A stretch of DNA of 13,826 nt from Candidatus Poseidoniaceae archaeon (lineage in GTDB: Archaea > Thermoplasmatota > Poseidoniia > Poseidoniales > Poseidoniaceae), in assembly GCA_949373265.1 (NCBI GenBank), contig CASICT010000001.1, positions 1-13,826 on the forward strand. The letters are read 5' to 3'. The position numbers were made by a program, and so were the translations under genes. A model generated the notes under the pieces. That model searched no databases. It was not told the origin of the DNA and saw nothing but the letters and a program-made list of their open reading frames with translations. This document shows positions 11,488 through 13,826 of the stretch, in pieces (the stretch's first letter is position 1; the number at the start of each line of letters is the position of its first letter).

Positions 11488-13826
11488 ATGAAAACGCGAT
11501 TACGGGCAATTCTAATGCTGTTCATTTTACTCGCTTCTACCATCGTAATACCTACTCCGACATTAGCGGATGAAGATGACGATACCACTTGGGACCCAGT
11601 TGCACAACCTTGGGCACAATACGGAAGAGACCCTGGTCATTCACGTGTATTACCTGACCATGGCGACTCGGGATTAATGACAATTGAAACCCCCGCAGTT
11701 AACTGGGTAGCCTTCGATTCAGGAGAAGGCGCTGACGGATACGGAGTAGTAATTGCTAATCTGACTAATTCAATCTCATCACCCGCTGGTGCTAAGGAGC
11801 GTTGTGGGCAAGACCATTTGTTTGCAGTAATGACTTACACAGACACATCGACTTCAGATAGACATCTTGCAATTATCGAAGGAGATAGTGCAAAGGTTGC
11901 TTGGGAAGTAAACCTTGGTGAGGCAAAACACATTCGTTCAACACCGTCCTTAGTTGACGTTGATGGTAACGGACAAATAGAAATTGCAATCGCCTATGAT
12001 ACTGACTCTGCCATGAAAGTGGACCTTTGGGCTCCTGAATTATCCTGTGATGAATCGGGATGGGCAGCAACTGGGCATTCTAATGAGAGACTTTGGTCAT
12101 GGTCAGACGCTGATTTAAGAATTGGAATTACCAGTCCACACTGGTTCACTCGCCAATCAGATCACCTTTCAGTAACCCAACCCCTACTGGCGGACCTATC
12201 GCTTGATGGCTCACCTGAGTTAGTAATAGCTGCAGTCGACACATCTACAGATGAACCTACTGTAATATCTCTACCCTTGGGCCTACAAACTCCCGAGTAT
12301 GATTGGAAAGTATCCTTGGACAGAGGAACCCATCCCTCCGATCCTGCATTCGCAGCATTGGATGACAACAGTGGCGCAGTTGTACTGACCACTGTAGATT
12401 CTAGTGGTAATATGTGGGTCTGGAGAATAGATGGGGACACAGGATCTTTAGATTGGGAAAGAGTTTCTATTCAAGGCACAGAATCAGATAGCGACACACC
12501 AAGACTACGCTTGCCTGGCCCTGTGATAACTCAACTTGACTCCGATGCTGCACCTGAAATGATTCTGACACTTCCTGCAGATGGAAATGGTGGGGATGAC
12601 GGAATGGGGGCGCAGTATGTTGGTATGGAACTGACAAGTACCAACGAGATTTGGAGATTCAGAGCCAAAAATGGTTATGCTGATGCTGAGCCGCTGGCTG
12701 TCGATACAACAGGAGATGGCGTGACAGATAGGGTGTGTTGGGTCACATGGTACCCTGAATCAATAACAGATAGGTCCGGGCTAACTGGTTGTCACGACAT
12801 TACAATCGAGCCTCCATTCCGAGAATGGTTTAGGACTTTACAACGTGGAGGAGGCAATGATAATGATGAAATCGCTGTATCTGCACCAATTTCAATTGAC
12901 TTAGATGGAGAAGATGAGCCAGAGTTATTGGTTGCTTTCGGTCAGCGTATTTTTGCATTCGATGGCGACACAGGTACTTCTGCAGACATCGGAACTGGAT
13001 GGGCAGCACCTATCGATGTGCCACACAGAACATGGGCAAGCCCTGCTGTAGCCGATATGGATGGAGATGGTTATCTCGATATTCTTGTGGGTGATGCTTT
13101 GATCAGTGAAGCAAAATCGGACGTAGCACCACTAGCTGACGGAAGAGGAATTGGATTTACACCAGCCGACCCTGACCCTGGAGAGATGGTAACAATTTCT
13201 GGACAATATTCCAACATTGGAATTGTAAATACCGAAGAGGCAGTCGATGCTGTATTGATTCTTGATGGAATCGAAATCGAAAGGCACCGAGTAAATATTG
13301 CAGAAGCAATATCACCATCTGGTGAAGGTGGACCTATCACATTCAGCGTAGATGTTGAGGCTACACTTGGAGTACATACAGTTGAGCTACACTTAGATGT
13401 CAATAACAATCTTACACAGACAAGATATGATAATGATAACTTCAGCACTACATTGGTAGTGTTAGAGCCATATGTTGCGCAGATACAAACTCCAACAGAA
13501 GTACCTAGGGCATTACCTGGCTCAACACAAATCATTGACATCACTGTGACTAGTAAAGGCAGTAGGAGTTCGTCATGGAGTCTTGGTTACGACACATCAG
13601 GTCTCCCTGAAGGTTGGTCATTCATTCCATTAGATCCAGCCGACTTATCGCTTAATCTAGAAAGAGATTCACCTCAAGTAGTACAGTTTGAATTCACAGT
13701 CCCACAAGATGCAATGGGTTCAGATGATGCACTTGTTCCAATGACGTTGGTCTTAGACCAAGACCAAAATATTTCAACATCTGTAACCCTACCACTAGAA
13801 GTTGAAAGGACACGAGGTCTTTCTCT
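11488..13826 (+). CDS. Large secreted protein: FG-GAP-type propeller plus Ig-like domains (C-terminus outside window)
   Basis: An ATG at 11488 opens a frame that stays open to the window end, 779 complete codons. The start MKTRLRAILMLFILLASTIV with TPTLADED after it is a Sec signal peptide cleaved near A27. About residues 40-550 form a beta-propeller with at least six calcium-loop repeats of FG-GAP/VCBS type: DVDGNGQIEIAIAY, DLSLDGSPELVIAA, QLDSDAAPEMILTL, DTTGDGVTDRVCW, DLDGEDEPELLVAF and DMDGDGYLDILVGD. A CARDB-like Ig domain follows (PDPGEMVTISGQYSNIG to HTVELHLDVNNN), then a second Ig-like domain similar to NEW3-type modules (ALPGSTQIIDITVTSKG; LPEGWSFIP). Such proteins act outside the cell in adhesion or polymer binding; the ligand here is unknown. 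GGGTG just before the ATG is a poor ribosome site. Confidence 0.88.
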   Translation, partial: MKTRLRAILMLFILLASTIVIPTPTLADEDDDTTWDPVAQPWAQYGRDPGHSRVLPDHGDSGLMTIETPAVNWVAFDSGEGADGYGVVIANLTNSISSPAGAKERCGQDHLFAVMTYTDTSTSDRHLAIIEGDSAKVAWEVNLGEAKHIRSTPSLVDVDGNGQIEIAIAYDTDSAMKVDLWAPELSCDESGWAATGHSNERLWSWSDADLRIGITSPHWFTRQSDHLSVTQPLLADLSLDGSPELVIAAVDTSTDEPTVISLPLGLQTPEYDWKVSLDRGTHPSDPAFAALDDNSGAVVLTTVDSSGNMWVWRIDGDTGSLDWERVSIQGTESDSDTPRLRLPGPVITQLDSDAAPEMILTLPADGNGGDDGMGAQYVGMELTSTNEIWRFRAKNGYADAEPLAVDTTGDGVTDRVCWVTWYPESITDRSGLTGCHDITIEPPFREWFRTLQRGGGNDNDEIAVSAPISIDLDGEDEPELLVAFGQRIFAFDGDTGTSADIGTGWAAPIDVPHRTWASPAVADMDGDGYLDILVGDALISEAKSDVAPLADGRGIGFTPADPDPGEMVTISGQYSNIGIVNTEEAVDAVLILDGIEIERHRVNIAEAISPSGEGGPITFSVDVEATLGVHTVELHLDVNNNLTQTRYDNDNFSTTLVVLEPYVAQIQTPTEVPRALPGSTQIIDITVTSKGSRSSSWSLGYDTSGLPEGWSFIPLDPADLSLNLERDSPQVVQFEFTVPQDAMGSDDALVPMTLVLDQDQNISTSVTLPLEVERTRGLS

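Noticed and set aside
13071..13544. Minus-strand frame of 157 codons near the window end
   Set aside because: Antisense to the continuous secreted-protein frame; Ser/Thr-rich with no signature.

Overview
The window looks like a compact archaeal genome, most likely a marine euryarchaeon of the Marine Group II (Poseidoniales) type. This is an inference from gene content and moderate-to-low GC; no marker was searched. The archaeal evidence is firm: the cluster rpo7 (rpoE1), spt4 (rpoE2), rps24e, rps27ae; an archaeal-type D-aminoacyl-tRNA deacylase (dtdA); an HVO_0476-like zinc-finger protein; TATA-like boxes; and very tight packing in which convergent stop codons touch or overlap (CTAG at 5509-5512, TGATCA at 7063-7068, one base between the stops near 9913).

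Layout. (1) 1-305: the start of a secreted protein, minus strand, cut by the window edge. (2) 420-680: tRNA-Thr(GGT) on minus with an encoded CCA, and tRNA-Ser(GGA) on plus with an irregular T-arm. (3) 566-1847: three small minus-strand genes (two unknown membrane proteins and a helix-turn-helix protein with a C-terminal hydrophobic helix) with palindromes and a long direct repeat between them; this part looks accessory. (4) 2069-5512: a coupled plus-strand run comprising a 43-aa ORF, a six-helix membrane protein with an eight-cysteine cytosolic tail, a SufS-like cysteine desulfurase and a membrane-anchored subtilisin. (5) 5509-9912: a methyltransferase-like protein, the zinc-finger protein, proline dehydrogenase, dtdA and an unknown Trp-rich protein. 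(6) 9914-11197: the minus-strand transcription/ribosomal cluster. (7) 11488 to the end: a large secreted protein with a calcium-type beta-propeller followed by Ig-like domains, cut by the window edge.

How they work together. The cluster in (6) supplies the Rpo7 stalk, elongation factor Spt4 and two small-subunit ribosomal proteins. Proline dehydrogenase and DtdA are neighbours but act in separate processes (proline oxidation and D-aminoacyl-tRNA clearance). The coupled run in (4) suggests a membrane-linked function that includes cysteine sulfur mobilisation, but its role is unknown. The two secreted-protein genes at opposite ends of the window share the same 17-base dyad in front of their start codons, with compensatory base changes. 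This is the strongest hint of undescribed regulation here. No CRISPR array, transposase, integrase or rRNA is visible.
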